DNA from: Candidatus Heimdallarchaeota archaeon
GTDB taxonomy: Archaea; Asgardarchaeota; Heimdallarchaeia; Heimdallarchaeales; Heimdallarchaeaceae
Length of the DNA stretch: 5,813 nt
NCBI GenBank assembly: GCA_023135215.1
Contig: JAGLTP010000329.1
Coordinates: forward strand, 1-5,813
Direction: 5' to 3'
The number at the start of each line of letters is the position of its first letter. Position 1 is the stretch's first letter. Under the pieces are notes generated by a model. The model saw only the letters and a program-made list of their open reading frames with translations, did not search any database and had not been told where the DNA came from. The position numbers and the translations under genes were made by a program. This document shows, piece by piece, positions 1-5,430 of this stretch.

Positions 1-558
1 GGAACAGGGATGGCATCTTTTGGATTTAAATCCGGAATAGGAACATCTTCTAGAAAAATAGTGTTTGAAGATGAAGAATTCGTTATTGGTGTTCTTGTGT
101 TGTCCAACTTTGGTCATAAAACAGATCTAACAATATTAGGTCAAAAATATCATCAAGAAAATGAATCTATAGAATCAGAATCAAAAGAAAAAGGATCAAT
201 AATGGTTATAGTTGCAACTAATGCGCCCATGAATTCAAGACAACTTCAAAGGATTGCTAAAAGAGCTCCTTTAGGAATTTCAAGAACTGGAAGTTTCGTT
301 TCTCGGGGATCTGGAGATATTATCATCTCTTTTACAACAGCTAATAAAATTCTTCATGACAGAAAAGATTACAAATTTGAAACAGAGATGATCAATGAAT
401 CTTCAAAGTTATTCAATTTCCTGCTTAAAGCTACAGTAGAAGCTACAGAAGAAGCAATTTTAAATTCACTACTGAAAGCTAAGACAATGAAAGGAAGGGA
501 TGATAAGAAAATTGAAGCTATTTCTATTGAAAAAATAAAGAAGCTTCTAACTTCTTAG
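1..558 (+). CDS. DmpA/P1-family (S58) self-processing aminopeptidase, C-terminal part, 5'-truncated by window edge
   Basis: This is the 3' portion of an N-terminal-nucleophile aminopeptidase of the DmpA/BapA (S58) family, whose members release N-terminal residues, including D- or beta-amino acids, after cutting themselves into two chains. The frame is open from base 1 and reads GTGMASFGFKSGIGTSSR, the family's conserved GTGM...GGIGTASR region, so the ATG at 10 is internal and the real start lies outside the window. Numbered from that Met, VLVLSNFG (28-35) is the end of the alpha chain with its conserved Asn. Gly62-Ser63 in KEKGSIMVIVATNAP is the expected autocleavage site, with Ser63 as nucleophile. 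ISRTGSFVSRGSGD (90-103) matches the family's RTGS..SHGSGD block; its Ser101 and Asp103 lie where a Ser and an acidic residue assist catalysis. ATNAP replaces the usual ATDAP. The natural substrate is unknown. The gene ends 4 bases from the convergent oxidoreductase gene. Confidence 0.88.
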   Translation, partial: GTGMASFGFKSGIGTSSRKIVFEDEEFVIGVLVLSNFGHKTDLTILGQKYHQENESIESESKEKGSIMVIVATNAPMNSRQLQRIAKRAPLGISRTGSFVSRGSGDIIISFTTANKILHDRKDYKFETEMINESSKLFNFLLKATVEATEEAILNSLLKAKTMKGRDDKKIEAISIEKIKKLLTS

Positions 559-562
559 ATTG

Positions 563-1609
563 TTATCCGTAAATTACTTCTCTAGTGATTTCACTCAAGG
601 AAGCTACACCAGTCATTCTCATAGCTTTTTCAAGAGTTTTCTGGAGTAGGACAAAATAAGCTGAAACGCCTTCTATACCTCCTCCTACTGCAGCTCTAAC
701 AATATCTCTACCTATTAGTACAGCTTCAGCTCCAACCGCTAGCATTTTTAAGACGTCATAACCGTTTCTGATTCCTCCATCGACTAGAACACGAGTTTTA
801 CCTTTGACAGCATCAATTATAGGGGGAAGTACTTCAGCTGTTCCTGGAGTGTAATCAAGTACTCTACCTCCATGATTACTTACAACAATTGCTGCTGCAC
901 CTGCTTCTTTAGCTGCAATGGCATCTTCAACAGACATAATACCTTTGATTATTACTGGAAGTTTGGTTGAATTAACTAGTTCTTTTATATCTTCTGGAGA
1001 TTTTCTGAAAACAGGTTTATTATTAGCTGCCATTATAGTAGAACCGCAACCATCTACATCAGTACCTACAGCTATAGCTCCCCCTTCTTCATACATCTTG
1101 AAAACTTTTTTTAGAACTTCTTGGTCTCTAGGTTTACTTATTTTAACTCCCCATCCTTCTCCTACATTGCAAATGGCATCATAGCATGGCATGAAATCCC
1201 AATCATAAGTGTAAGTATCGCCTCTCCAACCTACAGTACCTGCTGCCTTAGCACCCATAACAGTAGCTTTGCAAAAATCTGATTCTGTAATAACAGAGTC
1301 TCCACCAAATGAATTTACACCTGTAACACTCGCTCCCATTATAGGCATTGTAAGTGAATTTCCAAAAAAATCATATTCAGTATTTGGAGCATAGTGATCT
1401 CCAATATCTCGCATCTTTATCTTAATAGCTTTTACTGCATCGTAGTTATTCTTAAAACTTTGACCAGAACCTACTCCTCCGAATCCGATACCTTTTCCAT
1501 ATGCATTTCTCTGACAGATTCTTACGTCTGCTCCATCACAGTGCTTATAGACACCACAATGACCTTTCATTTTTTCTCGTGCAATTTTTCTATGATCCTC
1601 AACAGACAT
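563..1609 (-). CDS. FMN-dependent alpha-hydroxy-acid dehydrogenase/oxidase family protein
   Basis: This is a 348-residue TIM-barrel flavoprotein of the lactate oxidase/glycolate oxidase family, which oxidises 2-hydroxy acids to 2-oxo acids using FMN; the exact substrate cannot be read from the sequence. Visible hallmarks are LPVIIKGI with the FMN-contacting Lys222, SNHGGRVLDYTPGTAEVLP (244-262) with catalytic His246 and substrate-binding Arg249, DGGIRNGYDVLKML (277-290) with Arg281, and the phosphate-binding IGR at 299-301. The SNHGGR motif separates it from the related type 2 isopentenyl-diphosphate isomerase. The N-terminus is the short Cys-rich type remembered from clostridial homologues (REKMKG.C..C..CDG...C): here Cys18, Cys24 and Cys32 are present but the second Cys is Tyr21. 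The ATG start is supported by GAGG at 1617-1620, 7 bases upstream, and by a TATA box further up. A bacterial origin of this subfamily is possible but unproven. Confidence 0.9.
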   Translation of the reverse strand: MSVEDHRKIAREKMKGHCGVYKHCDGADVRICQRNAYGKGIGFGGVGSGQSFKNNYDAVKAIKIKMRDIGDHYAPNTEYDFFGNSLTMPIMGASVTGVNSFGGDSVITESDFCKATVMGAKAAGTVGWRGDTYTYDWDFMPCYDAICNVGEGWGVKISKPRDQEVLKKVFKMYEEGGAIAVGTDVDGCGSTIMAANNKPVFRKSPEDIKELVNSTKLPVIIKGIMSVEDAIAAKEAGAAAIVVSNHGGRVLDYTPGTAEVLPPIIDAVKGKTRVLVDGGIRNGYDVLKMLAVGAEAVLIGRDIVRAAVGGGIEGVSAYFVLLQKTLEKAMRMTGVASLSEITREVIYG

Positions 1610-1616
1610 TTATTAT

Positions 1617-1663
1617 CCTCTCTGATTAGGTAATTAAGTCGAATTAAAGAGGAAATTTAAATT
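1617..1663 (-). promoter_or_regulatory. Archaeal-type promoter and ribosome binding site of the hydroxy-acid oxidoreductase gene
   Basis: On the minus strand a purine-rich GGAAAAAG (1671-1664), which would serve as BRE, is followed by the TATA-like AATTTAAATT (1663-1654). Transcription would then begin near 1633, giving a leader of about 24 bases. That leader contains AGAGAGG (1623-1617), a Shine-Dalgarno match spaced 7 bases from the ATG. The TATA position is inferred by eye; the ribosome binding site is clearer. Confidence 0.55.
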
Positions 1664-1698
1664 CTTTTTCCTTTACCAAAATCATATATTTTTTTATA

Positions 1699-1721
1699 TC
1701 CAATGCTTTGGAATTCTAGAA
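1699..1721. promoter_or_regulatory. Two short palindromes just upstream of the methyltransferase promoter
   Basis: TCCAA-tgct-TTGGA (1699-1712) is a perfect 5-bp inverted repeat. TTCTAGAA (1714-1721) is an adjacent perfect 8-base palindrome that ends against the BRE/TATA region of the methyltransferase gene. The place suits a regulator binding site, but such short palindromes arise often in AT-rich DNA, and no regulator gene is seen in the window. Confidence 0.2.
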
Positions 1722-1759
1722 ATGATTTTTAAATATAGTATAATTATATCAGAATAGTG
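1719..1759 (+). promoter_or_regulatory. TATA promoter placed for a leaderless mRNA of the DNA methyltransferase
   Basis: A purine-rich GAAATGA (1719-1725, possible BRE) precedes the TATA box TTTTTAAATATA (1726-1737). The box centre is about 25 bases before the GTG at 1757, the distance at which archaeal RNA polymerase starts. There is no Shine-Dalgarno sequence between the box and the GTG. Together this points to transcription and translation starting at the same base, and it supports both the GTG start and an archaeal host. Confidence 0.6.
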
Positions 1760-3307
1760 ACAGAACACAACCTAACGAAAGAAACGATAGCTTTCATTGA
1801 AACACCAAAGGATATAGCCAAATTAATGGTTTCTTTGATTGGTGATCTTCATGAAAGTAAGACTTCTATTAATATCTTAGATAGTGGTTGTGGGAAAGGT
1901 ATTTTTCTTGAACAGCTTATAGAAGCTAATTACAGTAATATCGAAGGGATTGAATTAGATTCTGAATTGTTCAAGTATTGCCAAGAAAAATATCCAAAAG
2001 TAAAGCTCTACAATGATGATTATCTAGATTGGGAACCTAAAAAGAAGTATGATATCGTAATTGGTAATCCACCTTATGCACATTATAATTCTCTACCTCA
2101 GGTTGTTAGAAACAAAGTAGTTAACATCGTAGCAAGCAAAGAATCAGATATTTATTATGCATTCATTATGAAATCCATAGATTTGCTCAAGAAAGATGGA
2201 GAATTGATCTATATAGTTCCTTATGGATTCTTCTACAACACTTTTGCTAGGATTGTAAGAGAAAAAATAATTACAGAAGGTTTCCTGAGTATAATTATTG
2301 ACCTCGATGAAATTCGTTTATTTGAAGGAGAAAATCCAGAAACTATTATAATGAAGTTCAAGAAAAGAAAATCAAGTAAGGAAGATAAAACACAGATTTT
2401 AAGGATTGTAAGTAGGAAAATTTCTACAGAAAACATCTTGAATAAGGGATTAGACGCATTAAGTAGCAATGCTAGTAATGAAGCATTTTATTATAATGAG
2501 AAACCTATTTTTTCTGATTCAACATCAATCTGGACAACCTATCCAGAGATTAAGATAGATTCTTCTATATCTCTAAAAGAAGTAGCCTGGATAGGTGTAG
2601 GCTTGGTATCAGGTTTTGATAAAGCATTTATTGTATCTGATGAAGAGGTAAACAATTTCAATGAAGAAGAAAGAAAGCTAGTTATTAGAAGCGTAAAAGC
2701 TAGTCATTGTAAAGCTTATTGGACTGAAAGTAGTGCACAGTATATTCTTATTAAAGATGACTTGAATTCTAAAGATATTTTGAAGAAACAATATCCAAAT
2801 ATTTTCCACAAGTTTTCATACTTTGAAAATGAGATGAATGATAGGTATCTCCCTTCAAATAAGAAATGGTTCCAATGGCAAGCTCTCAGAAACTATAAAC
2901 ATTTTATTCATTACTTGAGCAAATTAAAGATTTATGTTCCAACTCTAGATAGATGCAAATATAATAGATTTAGTATGTCTGACGAGGAATACTTGCCTTC
3001 TGGAGATATTCTAACTATAGTCCCACTGAAGATAGATCCATATTTCCTTCTTGGTTATTTGAATAGTAATTTCTTCAGAGAATATTATTTATCTGCTGGA
3101 GCTCGGAGAGGGCACAGAATAGCTTTTACACAACGTATACTATCCAATATACAAATTCCACTTTTCACAGAAGAAATTGAAAAAGAAATAGCTTCTCTCA
3201 CAAAGCAGATATTTATTAAAAAAGATATTTCGAGAAGAAATGAAATTGAAAAACTCATCCAACGTTCCTTCAATGATAAGCTCTTTCGCAAAGCATTTGA
3301 ATACTGA
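1757..3307 (+). CDS. Adenine-specific N6 DNA methyltransferase, TaqI/Eco57I class
   Basis: This 516-residue protein should transfer a methyl group from S-adenosylmethionine to adenine N6 in a specific DNA sequence. Motifs run in the gamma-class order: motif X ETPKDIAKLM (15-24), motif I LDSGCGKGIFLEQL (41-54) for SAM binding, the acidic end of strand 2 in IEGIELD (62-68, probably Glu66), and catalytic motif IV IGNPPY (102-107). A separate C-terminal target-recognition region follows: GVGLVSGFDKAFIV (280-293) resembles the start of TaqI/Eco57I-type recognition domains, and LPSGDILTI through LSAGARRGHRIAF (413-457) resembles their end. The protein begins only about 15 residues before motif X, so no nuclease domain is fused at the N-terminus, unlike type IIG enzymes of around 1000 residues. 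It is either an orphan methyltransferase or half of a restriction-modification pair. Recognition sequence unknown. GTG start chosen from the TATA spacing. Confidence 0.92.
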   Translation: MTEHNLTKETIAFIETPKDIAKLMVSLIGDLHESKTSINILDSGCGKGIFLEQLIEANYSNIEGIELDSELFKYCQEKYPKVKLYNDDYLDWEPKKKYDIVIGNPPYAHYNSLPQVVRNKVVNIVASKESDIYYAFIMKSIDLLKKDGELIYIVPYGFFYNTFARIVREKIITEGFLSIIIDLDEIRLFEGENPETIIMKFKKRKSSKEDKTQILRIVSRKISTENILNKGLDALSSNASNEAFYYNEKPIFSDSTSIWTTYPEIKIDSSISLKEVAWIGVGLVSGFDKAFIVSDEEVNNFNEEERKLVIRSVKASHCKAYWTESSAQYILIKDDLNSKDILKKQYPNIFHKFSYFENEMNDRYLPSNKKWFQWQALRNYKHFIHYLSKLKIYVPTLDRCKYNRFSMSDEEYLPSGDILTIVPLKIDPYFLLGYLNSNFFREYYLSAGARRGHRIAFTQRILSNIQIPLFTEEIEKEIASLTKQIFIKKDISRRNEIEKLIQRSFNDKLFRKAFEY

Positions 3308-3335
3308 AAGTTGATGGTACAAAGAAAGGCCAAAA

Positions 3336-3368
3336 TTTTTAAACACAATTGCTCCAATATAAGAGGGT
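3336..3368 (+). promoter_or_regulatory. TATA box and ribosome binding site before the unknown 205-residue gene
   Basis: TTTTTAAA (3336-3343), the same core as the methyltransferase promoter, lies about 33 bases before the ATG at 3373. Transcription would start near 3365, giving a leader of only about 8 bases. GAGGGT (3363-3368), 4 bases before the ATG, resembles a Shine-Dalgarno site. If the predicted start is right this site would be cut at its 5' end, so it would act fully only on read-through mRNA from the methyltransferase gene. Confidence 0.45.
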
Positions 3369-3372
3369 TAGA

Positions 3373-3990
3373 ATGTCTAAAAAAAATCAGGTACCTCAAG
3401 AAAAATGGAAATACTTTGATGTTGTTGAATATTTATTATCACAACAATTCTTTGCAAAACCTGATTTTATTATTGATAGACGGGCAAGTAAAAGAATGAA
3501 AATAAAGGGGAGTGGAGCAATAATGAATGATATGATATTAAAAATCAAAGAGCACAGTACATTATTTGAAAAAGGGAAAGATGAGGAATTTATGGATAAA
3601 ATCGCATCAGAACTCAATATCAGAACAAAAAGTATACATAAACAGTATTCAGAAAAAATGTCTCTCCTTGAAGATGTCCAGAAAGATGATAAGAAGTTTA
3701 AAATGATGATTATCTTAAGCGTGCTAATTTCCCACCTTCATAAGAAGAATTCTGAAATGATACATAAGAAAATAAGGGACGAAATAGTGGATGGTTATTC
3801 GAAAAAGGATTTTAACAATGCTATGGGACTGTTATATCAAACTTCAGATGAAGATTTATCTCTCTTACAGAATATAGCAGTTTTGAAGAATTTTGCTAGA
3901 CTAACAAAACATAATCCTCCAGTTAAAGAATATCAAAAGAAGAAGAAAATTGTTTTAAAGAAAATTAAGAAATCCCTTAAAGAGATTTAA
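3373..3990 (+). CDS. Hypothetical basic, helical protein downstream of the DNA methyltransferase
   Basis: I do not recognise this 205-residue protein. It is Lys-rich and looks mainly alpha-helical, with no signal peptide or convincing membrane segment; the hydrophobic MMIILSVLIS (111-120) is short and flanked by charged residues, more like a buried helix. The tail VKEYQKKKKIVLKKIKKSLKEI region (184-205) has 10 lysines in 22 residues and could touch nucleic acid. I looked for nuclease signatures (PD-(D/E)xK, HNH, GIY-YIG, HKD) and found none; PDFIID (30-35) lacks the following (D/E)xK. The ATG at 3373 is preferred to a TTG 24 bases upstream because GAGGGT stands just before it. The gene lies 65 bases after the methyltransferase on the same strand but appears to have its own TATA box. 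A cognate restriction enzyme or other partner is a guess from position only. Confidence 0.75.
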   Translation: MSKKNQVPQEKWKYFDVVEYLLSQQFFAKPDFIIDRRASKRMKIKGSGAIMNDMILKIKEHSTLFEKGKDEEFMDKIASELNIRTKSIHKQYSEKMSLLEDVQKDDKKFKMMIILSVLISHLHKKNSEMIHKKIRDEIVDGYSKKDFNNAMGLLYQTSDEDLSLLQNIAVLKNFARLTKHNPPVKEYQKKKKIVLKKIKKSLKEI

Positions 3991-3997
3991 AGAGGAA

Positions 3998-4651
3998 TTA
4001 CAGTTTTATTGATATTGTTAGACCATCTCTAACTGGTAGTAAAATTGAAATCACTCTTGTATCTGAAAATGCAAGTCTATTGTACTCCATTACTCCTTGT
4101 GTCGCATCTCCTATAGTACCTTCTTTGATGACACTTCCATACCATAAAGTATTATCAGTGATAAGTACTCCTCCTTTTCGAAGTTTTGGTATAGATGCCA
4201 GTAATGTCTTCGGATAATCTTCTTTATCAACATCATTGAAGATAATATCGAATTCTCCTTCAGTTTGTTCCATTATTTCTAATGCGTTCCCAATCTGATA
4301 CTTTATACTTGATTTAATGTGAGTACTTTCAAAATACTTCATAGCCAGCAACTCATTTTCATGAGAAAAATCAGTACAAATTATTTCCCCTTTTTCATTC
4401 ATACCTTTATCAAACCAAATAGCTGAATATCCATAACCAGAACCTAGTTCAAGAATTCTTGTTGCATTCATTAATTTAGCATAACTCATTAGGATTTGAC
4501 CAACTTGAGGACCTACTATCGGGAAAGATATTTTTGTTGCATATGTTTCCATTTCCACAAAAACAGGATCTCTATTTGAAATTAAAGAATCTATGTATTT
4601 ATCGATATTAGGATTTACTATATCCATAATACTACTTAGTTTATAAAACAT
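3998..4651 (-). CDS. SAM-dependent O-methyltransferase, COMT/CCoAOMT-like
   Basis: This 217-residue class I methyltransferase belongs to the metal-dependent small-molecule O-methyltransferase group (COG4122/YrrM-like); its acceptor, probably a catechol-like or hydroxylated compound, is unknown. Motif I is RILELGSGYGYSA (65-77), with Asp94 at the end of strand 2 and GNALEIM (121-127) further on. IFNDVDKEDYP (137-147) and ITDNTLWYGSV (164-174) supply the expected metal ligands Asp140, Asp166 and Asn167, and Lys143 is placed three residues after Asp140 like the catalytic lysine of COMT. FPIVGPQVGQ (43-52) and the final LPVRDGLTISIKL (205-217) are typical of the subgroup. The start is uncertain: Met9 (base 4627) begins MDIVNPNIDKYI, where I would expect homologues to begin, and a TATA-like TATTTTTAT lies about 28 bases above it. 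The longer form is listed. It ends 7 bases from the convergent unknown gene. Confidence 0.9.
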   Translation of the reverse strand: MFYKLSSIMDIVNPNIDKYIDSLISNRDPVFVEMETYATKISFPIVGPQVGQILMSYAKLMNATRILELGSGYGYSAIWFDKGMNEKGEIICTDFSHENELLAMKYFESTHIKSSIKYQIGNALEIMEQTEGEFDIIFNDVDKEDYPKTLLASIPKLRKGGVLITDNTLWYGSVIKEGTIGDATQGVMEYNRLAFSDTRVISILLPVRDGLTISIKL

Positions 4652-4680
4652 AAAAATACTTTTCTTTTCCCATTTCTCGG

Positions 4681-4688
4681 ATATTTTA
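4681..4688 (-). promoter_or_regulatory. Possible TATA box of the O-methyltransferase gene
   Basis: On the minus strand TAAAATAT (4688-4681) lies about 34 bases before the ATG at 4651 and would give a leader of about 8 bases, similar to other genes here. A competing box, TATTTTTAT (4659-4651), would instead give a leaderless mRNA beginning near the internal Met codon at 4627. The sequence does not decide between them. Confidence 0.3.
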
Positions 4689-4720
4689 CTTATTCATTTT
4701 AAGCATGTTGTAACAGAGAC

Positions 4721-4730
4721 AAATTTATAT
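4721..4730 (+). promoter_or_regulatory. TATA box of the glutaredoxin/FTR operon
   Basis: AAATTTATAT lies about 36 bases before the ATG at 4762, after the purine-rich ACAGAGAC. Transcription would start near 4751 with a leader of about 10 bases holding only a weak GGT ribosome-binding element. No comparable box is seen before the second gene at 5085, so both genes are probably read from here. Confidence 0.45.
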
Positions 4731-4761
4731 TTACATCAATCAAGGTTATTCTGGTAATTCA

Positions 4762-5073
4762 ATGAGTTTTGAAGATATCAAAATAACAGGAAAAATTGTC
4801 ATTGTAAACGGTGAGAAGAATGAAAAGGACATCGTATTGTTTGCATTAAGCACCTGCCAGTGGTGTAAAAAAGGCAAAAAATGGCTAGAAGATAATAATT
4901 ATCTCTACAAATATGTCGATGTAGATTTCATACCGTTTGAAGAAAAAAGAGTTTTGAAAAGAGAGCTAAGAGAATTTTTCAATACTATGATAAGATATCC
5001 TTTCTTGGTTATAAACGGGAAAGAATTCTATGCTGGTTTCAATATAGATAACTGGAAAGAAATGCTAGATTAA
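4762..5073 (+). CDS. Glutaredoxin-like CxxC redox protein
   Basis: This 103-residue cytoplasmic thiol-disulfide protein has the glutaredoxin/thioredoxin fold pattern. The strand DIVLFALS (23-30) leads into the active site TCQWC (31-35) with redox cysteines Cys32 and Cys35. The helix KKGKKWLEDNN follows, then YKYVDVDFIP, and then RYPFLVINGKEFYAGF (78-93), where Pro80 is the cis-proline and NGKEFYAGF is the final strand-turn-strand. About 20 residues precede the fold, more than in minimal glutaredoxins. The next gene, 11 bases downstream, encodes a ferredoxin:thioredoxin reductase catalytic chain, so this protein is very likely its electron acceptor. It may therefore draw electrons from ferredoxin rather than NADPH or glutathione; this is inferred from the gene pairing. 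Confidence 0.88.
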   Translation: MSFEDIKITGKIVIVNGEKNEKDIVLFALSTCQWCKKGKKWLEDNNYLYKYVDVDFIPFEEKRVLKRELREFFNTMIRYPFLVINGKEFYAGFNIDNWKEMLD

Positions 5074-5084
5074 AAGATGATTTT

Positions 5085-5423
5085 ATGAAGAAAGAAAAGA
5101 ATCTAGAGGAAACCCTAGAATATGTTAAAAGAGTTGCATCAACAAGAGGATGGATTCTTCATATTAATGATGATGGAACCTTAGACATGTTAGTAGATGG
5201 CTTAACTAGATATTTTAACAATGTTGGATATTATAACTGTCCATGCAGAGATTCATTTGAAGATTTTAAAATGGATCGAGACATAGTCTGTCCTTGTGAT
5301 TATGCTGAACCTGATATTGCTGAGTTTGGAAGATGTTACTGTGCTCTTTATTTTGATTCAAAATTCGATTTTTCAATGCCCATTGAAATGATACAGGAGA
5401 GAAGACCTGAAATCGATTATTAA
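5085..5423 (+). CDS. Ferredoxin:thioredoxin (disulfide) reductase catalytic chain-like protein
   Basis: This 112-residue [4Fe-4S] protein should pass electrons from ferredoxin to a disulfide substrate, probably the adjacent glutaredoxin-like protein. Three CxC motifs define the family: NCPCR (Cys52, Cys54), VCPC (Cys69, Cys71) and RCYCALYF (Cys84, Cys86). By analogy with the Synechocystis enzyme, Cys52, Cys69, Cys71 and Cys84 hold the cluster and Cys54-Cys86 form the active-site disulfide. Spacings are CPC-x14-CPC-x12-CYC, against about x16 and x8 in the plant/cyanobacterial type. The third motif is CYC instead of CHC, so the His that sits beside the cluster is Tyr85. No variable (beta-barrel) subunit gene is seen nearby, as is usual outside phototrophs. 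The ATG follows the glutaredoxin stop by 11 bases with GATGA just upstream, consistent with one operon. It ends 7 bases from the convergent aminopeptidase gene. Confidence 0.9.
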   Translation: MKKEKNLEETLEYVKRVASTRGWILHINDDGTLDMLVDGLTRYFNNVGYYNCPCRDSFEDFKMDRDIVCPCDYAEPDIAEFGRCYCALYFDSKFDFSMPIEMIQERRPEIDY

Positions 5424-5430
5424 CTTAGTA

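Noticed and set aside
10..12. ATG at position 10 as the start of the peptidase gene
   Set aside because: The frame is open from base 1 and the preceding codons (Gly-Thr-Gly) belong to the family's conserved GTGM motif, so the gene is truncated at the window edge.
918..1184. Plus-strand open frames inside the hydroxy-acid oxidoreductase (also 1394-1633)
   Set aside because: They are antisense to a gene with full family motifs and have no recognisable domain; the second also runs into the divergent promoter region.
563..1609. Type 2 isopentenyl-diphosphate isomerase, a common archaeal FMN barrel enzyme
   Set aside because: The protein has the SNHGGR.LD.TPGTAEVLP motif with catalytic His of hydroxy-acid oxidases instead of the isomerase signature.
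1664..1700. T-rich runs in the 1610-1756 intergenic space as terminators
   Set aside because: Both flanking genes start here and diverge, so no transcript should end in this space; the T-runs are better explained as complement of a purine-rich BRE and general AT richness.
3349..3372. TTG at 3349 as the start of the unknown 205-residue gene
   Set aside because: It lies upstream of the predicted transcription start, while the ATG at 3373 has GAGGGT just before it.
3085..3399. Minus-strand open frames overlapping the end of the methyltransferase and the following gap
   Set aside because: They lie opposite conserved methyltransferase sequence, show no family features and have Leu/Ile/Phe/Ser-rich composition typical of the complement of Lys/Asp/Asn-rich coding DNA.
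3462..3507. Possible PD-(D/E)xK nuclease site (PDFIIDRR) in the unknown protein
   Set aside because: The required (D/E)xK part does not follow at a fitting distance, so calling it a restriction enzyme would be unsupported.
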